DNA of 32,656 nucleotides from an uncultured Campylobacter sp. (lineage in GTDB: Bacteria > Campylobacterota > Campylobacteria > Campylobacterales > Campylobacteraceae), in contig NZ_CALHGM010000048.1 in assembly GCF_938030145.1 (NCBI RefSeq), positions 1-32,656 on the forward strand. Direction: 5' to 3'. Position 1 is the stretch's first letter; each line of letters begins with the position of its first letter. The notes beneath the pieces were generated by a model. That model saw only the letters and a program-made list of their open reading frames with translations. It made no database searches and had not been told where the DNA came from. Of the stretch, positions 22,610 through 30,689 are shown piece after piece. The position numbers and the translations under genes are program-made.

Positions 22610-23121
22610 TTGCACGCGCCTGCGCTAAAATTTCACAGCCGCGATCGATATAAAACGTAGCGTAAATTTTATCTACGAGCTTCAAAATAATGTTTGCCGC
22701 CCAGGCTTTCGTAGTCGTGAAATTTACGATTAAACTCGGAGTCTGTTTTTATAAAATTTAATCGTATCGGCGCTTGTCCTAATTAAATTTAGGCAGTTCC
22801 GCTTTAAATTTTACATACCGCTCAAACGAAATTTCATCTCCAATTTAGCCCTCGGTCTAGCTGAAATTTCATCCCAAATTTATGGCGCAAATAGTCTAAA
22901 TTTAAATATACGCAAGCCAGATGATTTGCGCGTACTTCGCCATTGCGAATCGATAAAATTTTAAAATCGCGGCTCGCCGTTCGCGGCGTATAAAATTCTT
23001 TGCGAGCCATAACGCAAAATCCACGCTCCTAGCGCAAAATTTCAGATTAAATTTCATCCCCGATAAGCCTTTTTTTATCGCTTTTGGATATAATGCGCCA
23101 AAATCAAAATAAGGAATTTTA
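22610..23121. other. Intergenic stretch dense in AAATTT words
   Basis: This 512-base gap has no supported gene. It contains 13 copies of AAATTT. Two near-identical units, GAAATTTCATCTCCAATTTA at 22828 and GAAATTTCATCCCAAATTTA at 22863, lie 35 bases apart, with a shorter AAATTTCATCCC at about 23049. A nested hairpin is present near 22971-23008: GGCTCGC and GCGAGCC outside, and CGCCG/CGGCG with a TTCG loop inside. The promoter for the NifU-like gene lies at the right end. Confidence 0.55.
23089..23094 (+). promoter_or_regulatory. -10 promoter box for the nifU-like gene cluster
   Basis: TATAAT preceded by TTTTTTTATCGCTTTTGGA, a textbook Campylobacter promoter with phased T-runs replacing a -35 box. 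It lies 28 bases before ATG 23122, and probably drives the NifU-like gene, the unknown gene, murE, panD and ybaB. Confidence 0.8.
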
Positions 23122-23388
23122 ATGATACCATTTAGCGATGAAGAGCTTCTAGCCCCGGTACAAGATAGCTTGGAGCTAATCCGACCGATGCTGCAAAACG
23201 ACGGCGGCGATATGAAGCTTTTAGGTATAAAAAACGGCGTCGTCTATGTCCGCCTTACCGGGCATTGCCACGGCTGCGCCGCAAGTGCACAGACCCTAAA
23301 ATACGGCGTCGAGCGCCAGCTTCGCATGGATATCCATCCGGAGCTTAGCGTCGTAAACATCCCCGAAGGCGAAGAGTTTGAACTATAA
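23122..23388 (+). CDS. NifU C-terminal-domain iron-sulfur protein (NfuA/Nfu type)
   Basis: Nfu-domain proteins carry iron-sulfur clusters to client enzymes in the cytoplasm. The 88-residue protein is a single Nfu domain: RPMLQNDGGDMKLLGI at about residues 21-36 and the cluster-binding CHGC at 49-52, followed by SAQTLKYGVERQL. There is no A-type or NifU N-terminal scaffold domain. AATAAGGAATTTTA upstream of ATG 23122 serves as ribosome binding site. It overlaps the following unknown gene by 11 bases. This nifU-like/unknown/murE order matches what I recall of C. jejuni, supporting orthology. Confidence 0.93.
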   Translation: MIPFSDEELLAPVQDSLELIRPMLQNDGGDMKLLGIKNGVVYVRLTGHCHGCAASAQTLKYGVERQLRMDIHPELSVVNIPEGEEFEL

Positions 23389-23926
23389 AAAACTGGGGCT
23401 AAAGGCATTTTCGCGCGGAGAATTCGAACTTGCGAAGCTGTATTTTTCGCTCGCATACGAAAAAAGCGGCGAGGAGGAAATTCTATTTTTGCTCGAGCTT
23501 TGCCAGACTGCGCTGGCAGACTGCGAAGAGGCGCTTATGCTCTTTGATTTTTACAACCTCAGCCCCAAAACTCAAACCGCGGAGCTTTTTAAAATTTTAA
23601 ACTCCATCAACGAAAAGATCGCGAACGAAGCAGCCTCCGAACCCGGCGCCGAGGACGAGATCGCCGTTATCGCCTATGCCGATTTTATGCGAGCGGTAGG
23701 TCAAAAGGGCTTTAAAGACGCCTTCGAATCGATCATTTTTTCCTCCAAAATCGCTATTTCGGACAAAAGCGAGATGATAGAATTTTTAGAAAATTTGATA
23801 GAAAACGGCTACTACGAGATGGGATTAAACTACGTCGAGAGCTCGGCCGCGGCATACGCAGGAGACCAGCGCTTCGAAGCGCTGATGCAAAAAATCAAAA
23901 ATCATGAAAATACGACTCGAAAATAG
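23378..23926 (+). CDS. Conserved protein of unknown function, possibly helical-repeat
   Basis: I do not recognise a named function. The 182-residue product is acidic and helical, with no signal peptide or membrane segment. Its start (LGLKAFSRGEFELAKLYFSLAYEKSGEEEILFLLELC) resembles a TPR-type helix pair, in which short and long residues alternate around Gly/Ala and Tyr/Phe positions. The start is TTG 23378, inside the NifU-like gene; no ATG precedes residue 57, and the homologous N-terminus fits the TTG. It overlaps murE by 23 bases. Genes on both sides are essential, and as I recall the same unknown gene sits here in C. jejuni, so it may assist iron-sulfur delivery or cell-wall synthesis; this is inference. 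Confidence 0.75.
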   Translation: MNYKKLGLKAFSRGEFELAKLYFSLAYEKSGEEEILFLLELCQTALADCEEALMLFDFYNLSPKTQTAELFKILNSINEKIANEAASEPGAEDEIAVIAYADFMRAVGQKGFKDAFESIIFSSKIAISDKSEMIEFLENLIENGYYEMGLNYVESSAAAYAGDQRFEALMQKIKNHENTTRK

Positions 23927-25214
23927 CTTTATCACCGACAACTCCGCCAAGTGCGAGGCGGGCTGCTTTTTTATGCGCACGGACGCAAACGCCAAATTTG
24001 AATCCGAAGCGGCGCAAAAAGGCGCGCAGATCATCTCTATCGCGCAAGCAAAGGAACTTTTAAATATTAATCCGCGCATCAAAATCGTAGGCATCACCGG
24101 TACGAACGGCAAAACGACGACCGCGGCGGCGATCTACTCGACGCTACTGGATCTAGGCTTTAGCTGCGGTCTAAGCGGCACGCGCGGCGCCTTTATAAAT
24201 GAGCGTAGAATTGATGAGAAGGGGCTTACGACGAGCTCAGTTTTAAAGACGATAAGCTATCTTTACGAAGCCGGCAAGCAGGGCTGCGAGTATTTCGTTA
24301 TGGAGGTTAGCTCCCACGCGATCGCGCAAAATCGCATAGAAGGGCTAAATTTTGCGCTTAAAATTTTTACGAATTTAAGTCAAGATCATCTTGATTATCA
24401 CGGCAGCATGCAAGAATACGCGGCAGTCAAGAGCTCGTTTTTCGCCGACGACGCGCCAAAGCTCATAAACGCCGATGACGGGCACATTAAATTTAACCCT
24501 GCAAACGCCCTTACCTACGGCATCAAAAATGCCGCAAGCTTCGGCGTGAGCGGATACGGGCTAAAGGGCGGCATCGACGCGCTCGTACGCACCCCAAACG
24601 GCGATAATGCGCAGCTGCAAAGCGATCTGATCGGCGAGTTTAATCTCTACAACCTTACCGCGGCGTTTGCGGCAGTTAAAATTCTGACCAAGCTGCCGAA
24701 CGAAAAGATCGCAAAAGCCCTAGCAAACTTCGGCGGCGTCGAGGGTCGCGTGCAGATCGTAAATAAAAACCCGCTTGTGATCGTCGATTTCGCCCATACC
24801 CCAGATGGTATCGAAAAGGTGCTAAACGCACTGCGCGCAAGCGGCGAGATCATCGCGGTTTTTGGCGCGGGAGGCGATCGCGACCACGGCAAGCGTCCGA
24901 AAATGGGCGCCATCGCCGAGCACTTTGCCAAAATTTGCATCGTCACGAGCGATAATCCGCGTAGCGAGAATCCGGATGAGATCATCGAGCAAATTTGCGC
25001 CGGGATGCGCCGAAAAGATAAAATTTTAAAGATCGCGGATCGCAAAGAGGCGATCGCGCGCGCACTAGATCTTGCCAAAAACGGCGAGATGATCGCTATT
25101 TTGGGCAAGGGCGACGAGACCTACCAGGAAATCAAGGGCGTGAAGCACCCCTTCAGCGACAAGCAGGTCGTAAGCGAGCTCGTCGCAGCGCGAGGCGGGT
25201 CAAATTTAGACTAA
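23904..25214 (+). CDS. murE: UDP-MurNAc-tripeptide synthetase (diaminopimelate-adding)
   Basis: MurE adds meso-diaminopimelate to UDP-MurNAc-L-Ala-D-Glu during peptidoglycan precursor synthesis in the cytoplasm. The 436-residue protein is shorter than the usual 490, mainly at the N-terminal substrate domain, which matches what I recall of Campylobacter MurE. The ATP loop GITGTNGKTTT lies at residues 63-73. The central domain carries EVSSHAIAQNRIEGL and NLSQDHLDYHGSM. The C-terminal motif DNPRSENPDE (about residues 350-359) is the diaminopimelate-recognition sequence, so the lysine-adding form is excluded. GKGDETYQE also fits. ATG 23904 has a weak ribosome binding site and overlaps the preceding gene, implying coupling. 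Confidence 0.97.
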   Translation: MKIRLENSFITDNSAKCEAGCFFMRTDANAKFESEAAQKGAQIISIAQAKELLNINPRIKIVGITGTNGKTTTAAAIYSTLLDLGFSCGLSGTRGAFINERRIDEKGLTTSSVLKTISYLYEAGKQGCEYFVMEVSSHAIAQNRIEGLNFALKIFTNLSQDHLDYHGSMQEYAAVKSSFFADDAPKLINADDGHIKFNPANALTYGIKNAASFGVSGYGLKGGIDALVRTPNGDNAQLQSDLIGEFNLYNLTAAFAAVKILTKLPNEKIAKALANFGGVEGRVQIVNKNPLVIVDFAHTPDGIEKVLNALRASGEIIAVFGAGGDRDHGKRPKMGAIAEHFAKICIVTSDNPRSENPDEIIEQICAGMRRKDKILKIADRKEAIARALDLAKNGEMIAILGKGDETYQEIKGVKHPFSDKQVVSELVAARGGSNLD

Positions 25215-25230
25215 ATTTAAAGGACAGCCG

Positions 25231-25578
25231 ATGAAAATCGAAATTTTATCAAGCAAAATCCACCGCGCGCGCGTGACGGACGCCAACCTCAACTACGTGG
25301 GCTCGGTCACGATCGGACCCGAGCTCATCGAAGCTGCGGGGCTTTGCGAGTACCAAAAAGTCGAGATCCTAAACGTCAATAACGGCGAGCGCTTCGCCAC
25401 CTACGTGATTCGCGGCGAAAAAAAAGGCGAGATCTGCCTAAACGGCGCGGCTGCGCGCAAAGTCTGCGTCGGCGACGTCGTCATCATCGTGGCTTACGCA
25501 CAAATGAGCGCAAAAAAAGCAAGAAGCTTCAAGCCTAAAATCGTGCAAGTAAACGAAAAAAACCAAATAACGGAGTAA
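25231..25578 (+). CDS. panD: Aspartate 1-decarboxylase proenzyme
   Basis: PanD decarboxylates aspartate to beta-alanine for pantothenate and coenzyme A synthesis. The 115-residue proenzyme has the self-cleavage site exactly where expected: Gly24-Ser25 in NYVGSVTIG, which generates the pyruvoyl group. Lys9 and the later RFATYVIRGEKKGE and NGAAARKVCVGDVVIIVAYA segments complete the family pattern. TTTAAAGGACAGCCG before ATG 25231 is a good ribosome binding site. It sits between murE and ybaB. As I recall, C. jejuni keeps panD beside panB and panC instead, so this position would be a rearrangement. No panB or panC is visible here. Confidence 0.97.
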   Translation: MKIEILSSKIHRARVTDANLNYVGSVTIGPELIEAAGLCEYQKVEILNVNNGERFATYVIRGEKKGEICLNGAAARKVCVGDVVIIVAYAQMSAKKARSFKPKIVQVNEKNQITE

Positions 25579-25580
25579 AG

Positions 25581-25910
25581 ATGTTTGAGGGAATGGATTT
25601 TTCAAAAATGGGGCAGATGCTCGATCAGATGCAGGCCAAGGCTAAGCAGATCGAGGAAGAGAATGCGCGCAAGGAATTTACCGTAAAATCGGGCGCGGGC
25701 ATGGTCGCCATCAGACTGAACGGCGCGGGCGAGGTGCTTGATCTGAGCATCGACGACAGCCTTTTTAGCGACAAAGAGAGCTTGCAGATCCTGCTGATCT
25801 CGGCGATAGGCGACGCGATAAAACTCGTCGAAAACGAAAAGAAAGGTGCCGCAGCGTCCATGCTAGGAGGGCTCGGAGGCCTAGGCGATTTGCTTGGCAA
25901 TAAGGGCTGA
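25581..25910 (+). CDS. ybaB: YbaB/EbfC nucleoid-associated protein
   Basis: YbaB/EbfC proteins are small dimeric DNA-binding proteins thought to act in nucleoid organisation or near recombination. The 109-residue protein begins MFEGMDFSKMGQMLDQMQAK with an alpha-helical region rich in Met and Gln. It has the KSGAGMVAIRLNGAGEVLDL core and ends with a Gly-rich tail (MLGGLGGLGDLLGNKG). The gene lies three bases after panD and uses CGGAGTAAAG as ribosome binding site. It often sits beside dnaX or recR in other bacteria; in Campylobacter it lies after murE. A terminator-like hairpin follows. Confidence 0.93.
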   Translation: MFEGMDFSKMGQMLDQMQAKAKQIEEENARKEFTVKSGAGMVAIRLNGAGEVLDLSIDDSLFSDKESLQILLISAIGDAIKLVENEKKGAAASMLGGLGGLGDLLGNKG

Positions 25911-25911
25911 A

Positions 25912-25943
25912 CCTATTTCAAAATCGTTGAAAGTAGGCTTTTT
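25912..25943 (+). terminator. Intrinsic terminator after ybaB
   Basis: CCTATTTCA at 25912-25920 pairs with TGAAAGTAGG at 25928-25937 with one bulged G, closing a 7-base loop, and is followed by CTTTTTA. It lies one base after the ybaB stop and probably ends the nifU-like to ybaB transcript. Confidence 0.75.
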
Positions 25944-26503
25944 AGAGAGGGTGACTACTTCCCGCCTGGCGAGCGGTTTGGATTTTACGGAGCGAGCGGC
26001 TTCTGTAGCAAACTAAATGAAGCCCGATTTTATAAGGCGGCGTTAATTTAGATTTTTTTGTGGCGATACGGTTTGCATAAAGCACGGCTCGCTTGATTTG
26101 ACGCTAGGTTATTAAATTTCAACCTTAGCAAATCGGTCAAATTTAACGGGTGGCGTGAGGGCAAATTCTAAAATTTCGGCGAGCTGCTACGCTGCGGCGC
26201 AAAGTAAAATTTAGCTCGCACGGCTTAAATGCAAAGCGGGCGAGCCGTTGCGCGACATCTGCGAGCAAATCGAGCGTAAGATGCGGCTCAAAAAAGCGGA
26301 GCATCCTTCGCCTCGCGCACTGCGTAAAGCTAGGGAAATTAAAATTTAAAATTTTAAGCGGTATAATTACTTCTACGCGACGTACAAACGGCTCGCGACA
26401 GCAAAGTCTAAGCTGCACGACGAAAAGGTATTCGAAGGGCGCGAATTTGCATTCGTCAAGGGCGCGCCTAAGCAGAGCAAATCAAAACCGCAAGGTAGGA
26501 TCG
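25944..26503. other. Intergenic stretch between ybaB and ispA
   Basis: About 560 bases without a gene I can support. It holds the possible remnant listed at 26215-26526, a -10-like box at 26362, and a minus-strand open frame (26143-26418) that lacks a ribosome binding site. In C. jejuni a further gene is expected here by my recollection, so the space is consistent with gene loss. Confidence 0.5.
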
Positions 26504-26526
26504 ATGGATATTTTAGAAAAATTTAA
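26215..26526 (+). pseudogene. Possible coding remnant upstream of ispA
   Basis: A single plus-strand frame runs from 26215 to a TAA at 26524-26526 with just one internal stop, TAA 26347-26349. The text reads coding-like: GEPLRDICEQIERKMRLKK and SPRALRKAREIKI before the stop, then RYNYFYATYKRLATAKSKL and DEKVFEGREFAFVKGAPKQ after it. No good start codon is visible, and an antisense frame also exists here (26143-26418), so chance is possible. As I recall, C. jejuni has a PDZ-domain gene directly upstream of ispA. This could be a heavily decayed successor, but the residues do not resemble a PDZ domain. Low confidence. Confidence 0.3.
26362..26367 (+). promoter_or_regulatory. Possible -10 box upstream of ispA
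   Basis: TATAAT preceded by AAAATTTTAAGCGG, about 140 bases before the chosen ispA start. It is the best candidate promoter for ispA-tkt, giving a leader of roughly 130 bases. It lies inside the possible coding remnant, which fits that remnant being inactive. Confidence 0.5.
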
Positions 26527-27355
26527 AGATTACTTGAAGCGCAACGAACTGAAGGCGCCGAGCTTTCATCCGTACTTTGAGGAGGCGCTCAATTACATGC
26601 TGCAGGCGGGCGGTAAGCACTTTCGCGCACAGCTGCTACTAGGCGTCGTCTCGGCGGTGGATGAGCGGCGCTTTGAGGGCGCGCTGGCGATCGCGATGGC
26701 GCTTGAGATGATCCACACCTACTCGCTCATCCACGACGATCTGCCCGCGATGGACGATGCGGATCTGCGTCGCGGACGGCCGAGCCTGCATAAAAAATAC
26801 GACGAGGTCACGGCGATTTTGGTGGGCGATGCGCTAAATACCGACGCGTTTTTAATCGCCGCGAGCGCGAACCTAAGCGACGAGATCAAGATAAAATGCA
26901 TTAAAACTCTAGCGCGAAATGCAGGCAGCGGCGGCATGGTGCTCGGCCAGGCTATCGATTGCCGTTTTGAAAACAGCCCGCTAAAACAAAGCGAGCTTGA
27001 GTTTTTGCATCTACACAAAACGGGCGCGCTCATCGCAGCGGCGTTTGAGCTAGGCGCCATAATCGGCAGGCTAAAGGACGAGCTCGCGCATGAGCTTTAT
27101 AAAATCGGTCTGAAGCTAGGTCTCATATTTCAGATCGAGGATGATATCATCGACGCCACGGGCGACGAGGCAAGCGCAGGTAAGCCCGTAGGGGCGGACG
27201 GCGCGAAAAATTCCTTCGTAAATTTACTAGGTCTTGCGAGTGCTAGAAGCTACAAGCAGCGCCTAATAGACGAGGTAAGCGGCGCGATGAGCGGCTATGA
27301 TGCAAGTCTACGCGATTTGGTTTTAAATTTGATAGAAAAATACCTGAAAGGATGA
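26504..27355 (+). CDS. ispA: Polyprenyl (farnesyl/geranylgeranyl) diphosphate synthase
   Basis: This enzyme condenses isopentenyl diphosphate with allylic diphosphates to C15 or C20 chains for undecaprenyl and quinone synthesis. The 283-residue protein has the first aspartate-rich motif DDLPAMDD at residues 78-85, the RRGRP segment just after, and the second motif QIEDDIID at about 210-217. GGKHFRAQLLLG lies near the start. The chain-length-setting position before the first Asp motif is IH, short-chain-like, so C15 or C20 is likely. I chose ATG 26504 because of AGGTAGGATCG directly before it; an in-frame ATG exists 19 codons earlier (26447) without such a site. Four bases separate it from tkt. 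Confidence 0.93.
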   Translation: MDILEKFKDYLKRNELKAPSFHPYFEEALNYMLQAGGKHFRAQLLLGVVSAVDERRFEGALAIAMALEMIHTYSLIHDDLPAMDDADLRRGRPSLHKKYDEVTAILVGDALNTDAFLIAASANLSDEIKIKCIKTLARNAGSGGMVLGQAIDCRFENSPLKQSELEFLHLHKTGALIAAAFELGAIIGRLKDELAHELYKIGLKLGLIFQIEDDIIDATGDEASAGKPVGADGAKNSFVNLLGLASARSYKQRLIDEVSGAMSGYDASLRDLVLNLIEKYLKG

Positions 27356-27358
27356 AAA

Positions 27359-29287
27359 ATGTCGAGCGAGCAACTAAGTAAAATTTCAAACACGATCAAA
27401 TTTCTAAGCGCGGATATGATCCAAAGCGCCAACTCGGGCCATCCCGGTACGCCGATGGGGCTAAGCGACGTAATGAGCGTCTTTATGAACAAGGTCCGCC
27501 ACAACCCCAAAAATCCCGCGTGGCTAAACCGCGACCGCGTCGTATTTTCGGGCGGGCACGCAAGCGCGCTCGTGTATAGTTACCTCTATCTTAGCGGATA
27601 TGATTTGAGCATGGACGATCTCAAAAGCTTCAGGCGTCTGCACTCCAAAACACCCGGTCACCCGGAGATCACTACCCCCGGCGTCGAGATAGCTACCGGA
27701 CCACTTGGTCAAGGTGTCGCAAACGCAGTCGGATTTGCGATGGCCGCGAAATACGCCGCATATCTGCTCAACGAGGAAGGAAACGAGATCATCGATCACC
27801 GCGTCTATTGCTTCTGCGGCGACGGCGATCTACAGGAGGGCATTAGCTACGAAGCGTGCGCGCTTGCGGGCAGACATAACCTCGATAATCTAACGATAAT
27901 TTATGATTCTAATGGCATTACGATCGACGGTAGCACCGATATCGCGTGGTTTGAGGACGTGAAGGTGCGATTTGAAGCGCAGGGCTTTGAGGTCGCGCGC
28001 ATCGATGGGCATAATTTCGATCAGATAGAATTCGTCCTTGACGAGGTCAAAAACAAAACCAAACCCTACCTCATCATCGCAAATACCACGATCGGCAAGG
28101 ACGCGCTCGAGCTTGAGGGCACGGCCAAGACACACGGCGCGCCGCTTGGAGAGGAACTGCTTGCGCGCGCTAAGCAAAGCCTGGGCTTTGATCCCGCTCA
28201 AAGCTTCGTCGTAAGCGAGGACGTGCTTTTTGCTACGCGCGCTGCGATCGAGAGGGGTGATTTGGAGGAGCGGCTTTGGAAGGAGAAGCTTGCGAAGCTA
28301 AGCGATGAAAAAAGAGCGCTTCTAAACGAGCTTTTAAATCCCGATTTTAGCAAGATAGAATTTCCCGATTTTAGCGGGCTTAAGGTCGCCACGCGCGATA
28401 GCAACGGTAAAATTTTAAACGCCATTGCAAACGCGGTGCCCGGCTTTTTGGGCGGAAGTGCCGATTTGGCGGCGTCTAATAAGACCGAGCTAAAAGGCGG
28501 CGGCGACTTTCCGTGCGGCAAAAATTTACACTTCGGCATCCGCGAGCACGCGATGGCGGCGATCGGCAACGCTTTTGCGAGGTACGGGCTTTTCATCCCG
28601 TTTAGCGCGACGTTTTTCATCTTTAGCGACTATCTCAAAACGGGCGCTCGGCTCGCGGCACTGATGGGCTTGCGACACTATTTCGTCTTCACGCACGACA
28701 GCATCGGCGTGGGCGAGGACGGGCCGACGCACGAGCCTATCGAGCAGCTTAGCACCTTCCGCGCGATGCCCGGCTTCTATACCTTCCGCCCCGCGGACGG
28801 CAACGAAAACGTAAAATGCTGGCGCACGGCGCTTACTCTGAATGCGCCCGCGGCGTTCGTCTGCTCGCGTCAAGGGCTTGAGCCGCTACCTAAGGCAGTT
28901 TTGGGCGACGTGCAAAACGGCGCGTATCTGCTAAGGCAGAGCAAAGAGGCGCAGATCACGCTCATCGCAAGCGGCAGCGAAGTCTCGCTCTGCCTAAAAG
29001 CGGCAGCGATCCTGCAAGAGCAAGGCATCGGTGCAAACGTCGTCAGCGCGCCGTGCTTCGAGCTTCTGTGCGAGCAGGACGCTGATTATCTGGCGCAAAT
29101 CCTGCAGGCGCAAACTAAAATTTTAGCCGTCGAAGCCGCAAGCGCGCTTGAGTGGTATAAATTTGCAGACGCGGTACACGGCATGCAAAGCTTCGGCGAG
29201 AGCGGCAACGCGAGCGAGCTATTTAAGCTTTTCGGCTTCACCGACGTCGCGATCGCAAAAGAAGCAAGGGAGCTTTTAGAGCAGTAG
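27359..29287 (+). CDS. tkt: Transketolase
   Basis: Transketolase moves two-carbon units between sugar phosphates in the pentose phosphate pathway, using thiamine diphosphate. The 642-residue protein has the normal length. It shows MIQSANSGHPGTPMGLSDVM near residue 20, ATGPLGQGVANAVG near 112, and the cofactor and metal motif CGDGDLQEGISYEA near 153. The pyrimidine-domain DSIGVGEDGPTHEPIEQL lies near residue 446. AAGGATGAAAA precedes ATG 27359, and the ispA stop is three bases away, so the two are co-transcribed. Campylobacter often lacks oxidative pentose-phosphate steps, so the non-oxidative branch is the likely supply route for pentoses; this is general knowledge, not shown here. Confidence 0.98.
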   Translation: MSSEQLSKISNTIKFLSADMIQSANSGHPGTPMGLSDVMSVFMNKVRHNPKNPAWLNRDRVVFSGGHASALVYSYLYLSGYDLSMDDLKSFRRLHSKTPGHPEITTPGVEIATGPLGQGVANAVGFAMAAKYAAYLLNEEGNEIIDHRVYCFCGDGDLQEGISYEACALAGRHNLDNLTIIYDSNGITIDGSTDIAWFEDVKVRFEAQGFEVARIDGHNFDQIEFVLDEVKNKTKPYLIIANTTIGKDALELEGTAKTHGAPLGEELLARAKQSLGFDPAQSFVVSEDVLFATRAAIERGDLEERLWKEKLAKLSDEKRALLNELLNPDFSKIEFPDFSGLKVATRDSNGKILNAIANAVPGFLGGSADLAASNKTELKGGGDFPCGKNLHFGIREHAMAAIGNAFARYGLFIPFSATFFIFSDYLKTGARLAALMGLRHYFVFTHDSIGVGEDGPTHEPIEQLSTFRAMPGFYTFRPADGNENVKCWRTALTLNAPAAFVCSRQGLEPLPKAVLGDVQNGAYLLRQSKEAQITLIASGSEVSLCLKAAAILQEQGIGANVVSAPCFELLCEQDADYLAQILQAQTKILAVEAASALEWYKFADAVHGMQSFGESGNASELFKLFGFTDVAIAKEARELLEQ

Positions 29288-29302
29288 CGAAAAGGGTAAA
29301 AT

Positions 29303-29725
29303 TTGAGCGAAAAAATCAAAATTTCGTATTTAGACGGATTTAAAATTTATGGGTTAAAAGCCCGCACGAAAAACGCGGACGAGCTAGGCGAGAGCGGCAA
29401 AATTCCCGCGCTGTGGGCGAAATTTATGAAAGAGTGCTATGACGGGCGGAGCGAGATTTACGGCGTCTATTACGATTACGAAGACGGCGCCGACGGGTTT
29501 TACGATATCTTTATCGGCGCTAAAGCACCCCGCAGCGACGAAGCCTTGGAGATCAAAAGCGGCAAATACGCGGTTTTTAGCTTCCCGAATGAGCCGCAAA
29601 ACGTAGCAAAGTTTTGGAGCAAAATTTGGAACTTTTTTGAGGCCGGCGAACTAAAAAGAGCGTTTGGAACGGATTTTGAGTTTTACGGCGGAGACGAGAT
29701 CAAAATTTTTATCTCGGTTTTGTAG
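29303..29725 (+). CDS. GyrI-like / effector-binding-domain protein
   Basis: A 140-residue protein of the GyrI-like small-molecule-binding fold, also found at the C-terminus of AraC and MerR regulators. It stands alone, without a DNA-binding domain. The family features seen are the strand KISYLDGFKIYGLKART at the start, IPALWAKFMKE at about 34-44, EIYGVYYDYEDGADGFYDIFIG in the middle (two interleaved strands), and a hydrophobic Tyr/Phe-rich C-terminus ending in an IKIFISVL strand. The start is TTG 29303 with AAAAGGGTAAAA upstream; an ATG alternative exists only far inside. It follows tkt by 15 bases and is probably co-transcribed. A ligand is not known. Confidence 0.75.
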   Translation: MSEKIKISYLDGFKIYGLKARTKNADELGESGKIPALWAKFMKECYDGRSEIYGVYYDYEDGADGFYDIFIGAKAPRSDEALEIKSGKYAVFSFPNEPQNVAKFWSKIWNFFEAGELKRAFGTDFEFYGGDEIKIFISVL

Positions 29726-30017
29726 GGCGGCGCATGAAATTTATAAACGGCGAGTGATTTTTCTCCGCCGCGACGATGAGCTTTTGCGTAAAATTTCATC
29801 CATAAAGCGGTAAAATTTCGTGCCCAAAAAACTACGCGCACGAAAATAAATTTTACGCCGAAAGCCAGGCCGCACCTTAAGCCGTGGATTTAAAACGAAA
29901 TCTAAATTTGCGCCGTTAAATTTGAACCCCCGCCCGTAAAAGCAGCCGAATTTCACGCCAAATTTCATTTTTAAATCTGTTATTAAGCCATTTTTGGCTT
30001 AAATTACACTTTCATTC

Positions 30018-30105
30018 GGGTAGATGTCCGAGCGGTCGAAGGAGCGCGCCTCGAAAGCGCGTAAGGCGTCAGCCTTCTGGGGTTCGAATCCCTATCTACC
30101 CGCCA
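30018..30105 (+). tRNA. tRNA-Ser (anticodon CGA)
   Basis: An 88-base class II tRNA. The acceptor stem GGGTAGA pairs with TCTACCC, followed by discriminator G and an encoded CCA end. The anticodon loop CTCGAAA is closed by CGCGC/GCGCG, giving anticodon CGA, which reads UCG. A variable arm with a GGCG-AGCC-like pairing and the T loop GGTTCGAATCC are present. A long open frame starting inside it is spurious. Confidence 0.96.
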
Positions 30106-30140
30106 TTCATTCAAATTTCACCCAATACTCGGGAGTTAAG

Positions 30141-30689
30141 ATGAGCAATAAACTCCTTTCGATGAGCCTGCAAGAGCTGTGGCGGCTCTTTCCGATACGT
30201 CTCGTACCGCACGATCCGCGCTGGGGCGAATACTTTAGGCAGGAGCGCGAAATTTTACGCGGCCTGCTGCAAGATCATGGCGAGATCAAGATCCACCATA
30301 TCGGCAGCACCGCGGTAAGCGGGATCTGGGCGAAGCCGATCGTAGATATTTTGATCGAATGCTCGGATATTGCCGTCGCCAAACAGCGCTTGATAGAGGC
30401 GGGCTATCTGCTAATGAGCGAAAAGGGGAGCCGCTGCAGCCTAAATAAGGGCTACACCGAAGCGGGATTTGCCGAGCGCGTTTTTCACGTACATCTACGA
30501 AATTTCGGCGATGCGGACGAGATATTTTTTAGAGATTTTTTGCGGGCGAATGCGGATATCGCCGAGCGGTACGAGGCGCTTAAATTAGAGCTTTGCAAGC
30601 GCTATGAGTTTGACCGCGACGCCTATACTGCGGCAAAAAGCGAATTTGTGCTTAAATTTACGCGCATCGCTAAAGAAAATTCAAAATAA
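30141..30689 (+). CDS. GrpB-family (UPF0157) nucleotidyltransferase-fold protein
   Basis: A 182-residue cytoplasmic protein of the GrpB/UPF0157 family, related in fold to nucleotidyltransferases; the biochemical role is not established. Typical segments are IRLVPHDPRWGEYFRQE at residues 20-36, HHIGSTAVSGIWAKPIVDILI at about 53-73, with the GS and Asp pair expected of this fold, then SRCSLNKGY and FHVHLRNF later. The start is ATG 30141 with GGGAGTTAAG upstream; a longer in-frame version would begin inside the tRNA and is rejected. It lies 35 bases after the tRNA 3' end, so it may be read from the tRNA promoter. Confidence 0.9.
   Translation: MSNKLLSMSLQELWRLFPIRLVPHDPRWGEYFRQEREILRGLLQDHGEIKIHHIGSTAVSGIWAKPIVDILIECSDIAVAKQRLIEAGYLLMSEKGSRCSLNKGYTEAGFAERVFHVHLRNFGDADEIFFRDFLRANADIAERYEALKLELCKRYEFDRDAYTAAKSEFVLKFTRIAKENSK

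Noticed and set aside
22828..23060. Repeated GAAATTTCATC units as a CRISPR-like array
   Set aside because: Only two to three imperfect copies, irregular spacing and no unique spacers; better explained by the AAATTT excess.
26447..26503. Longer start for ispA
   Set aside because: No ribosome binding site precedes ATG 26447, and the extra 19 residues do not resemble the family; ATG 26504 has AGGTAGGA close by.
29741..29968. Minus-strand frame in the gap before tRNA-Ser
   Set aside because: A Phe/Lys/Arg-rich reading of AAATTT-dense DNA with no ribosome binding site; typical background of this genome.
30024..30140. In-frame extension of the GrpB gene starting inside the tRNA
   Set aside because: It overlaps tRNA-Ser, and the GrpB-like sequence begins only after ATG 30141, which has a good ribosome binding site.
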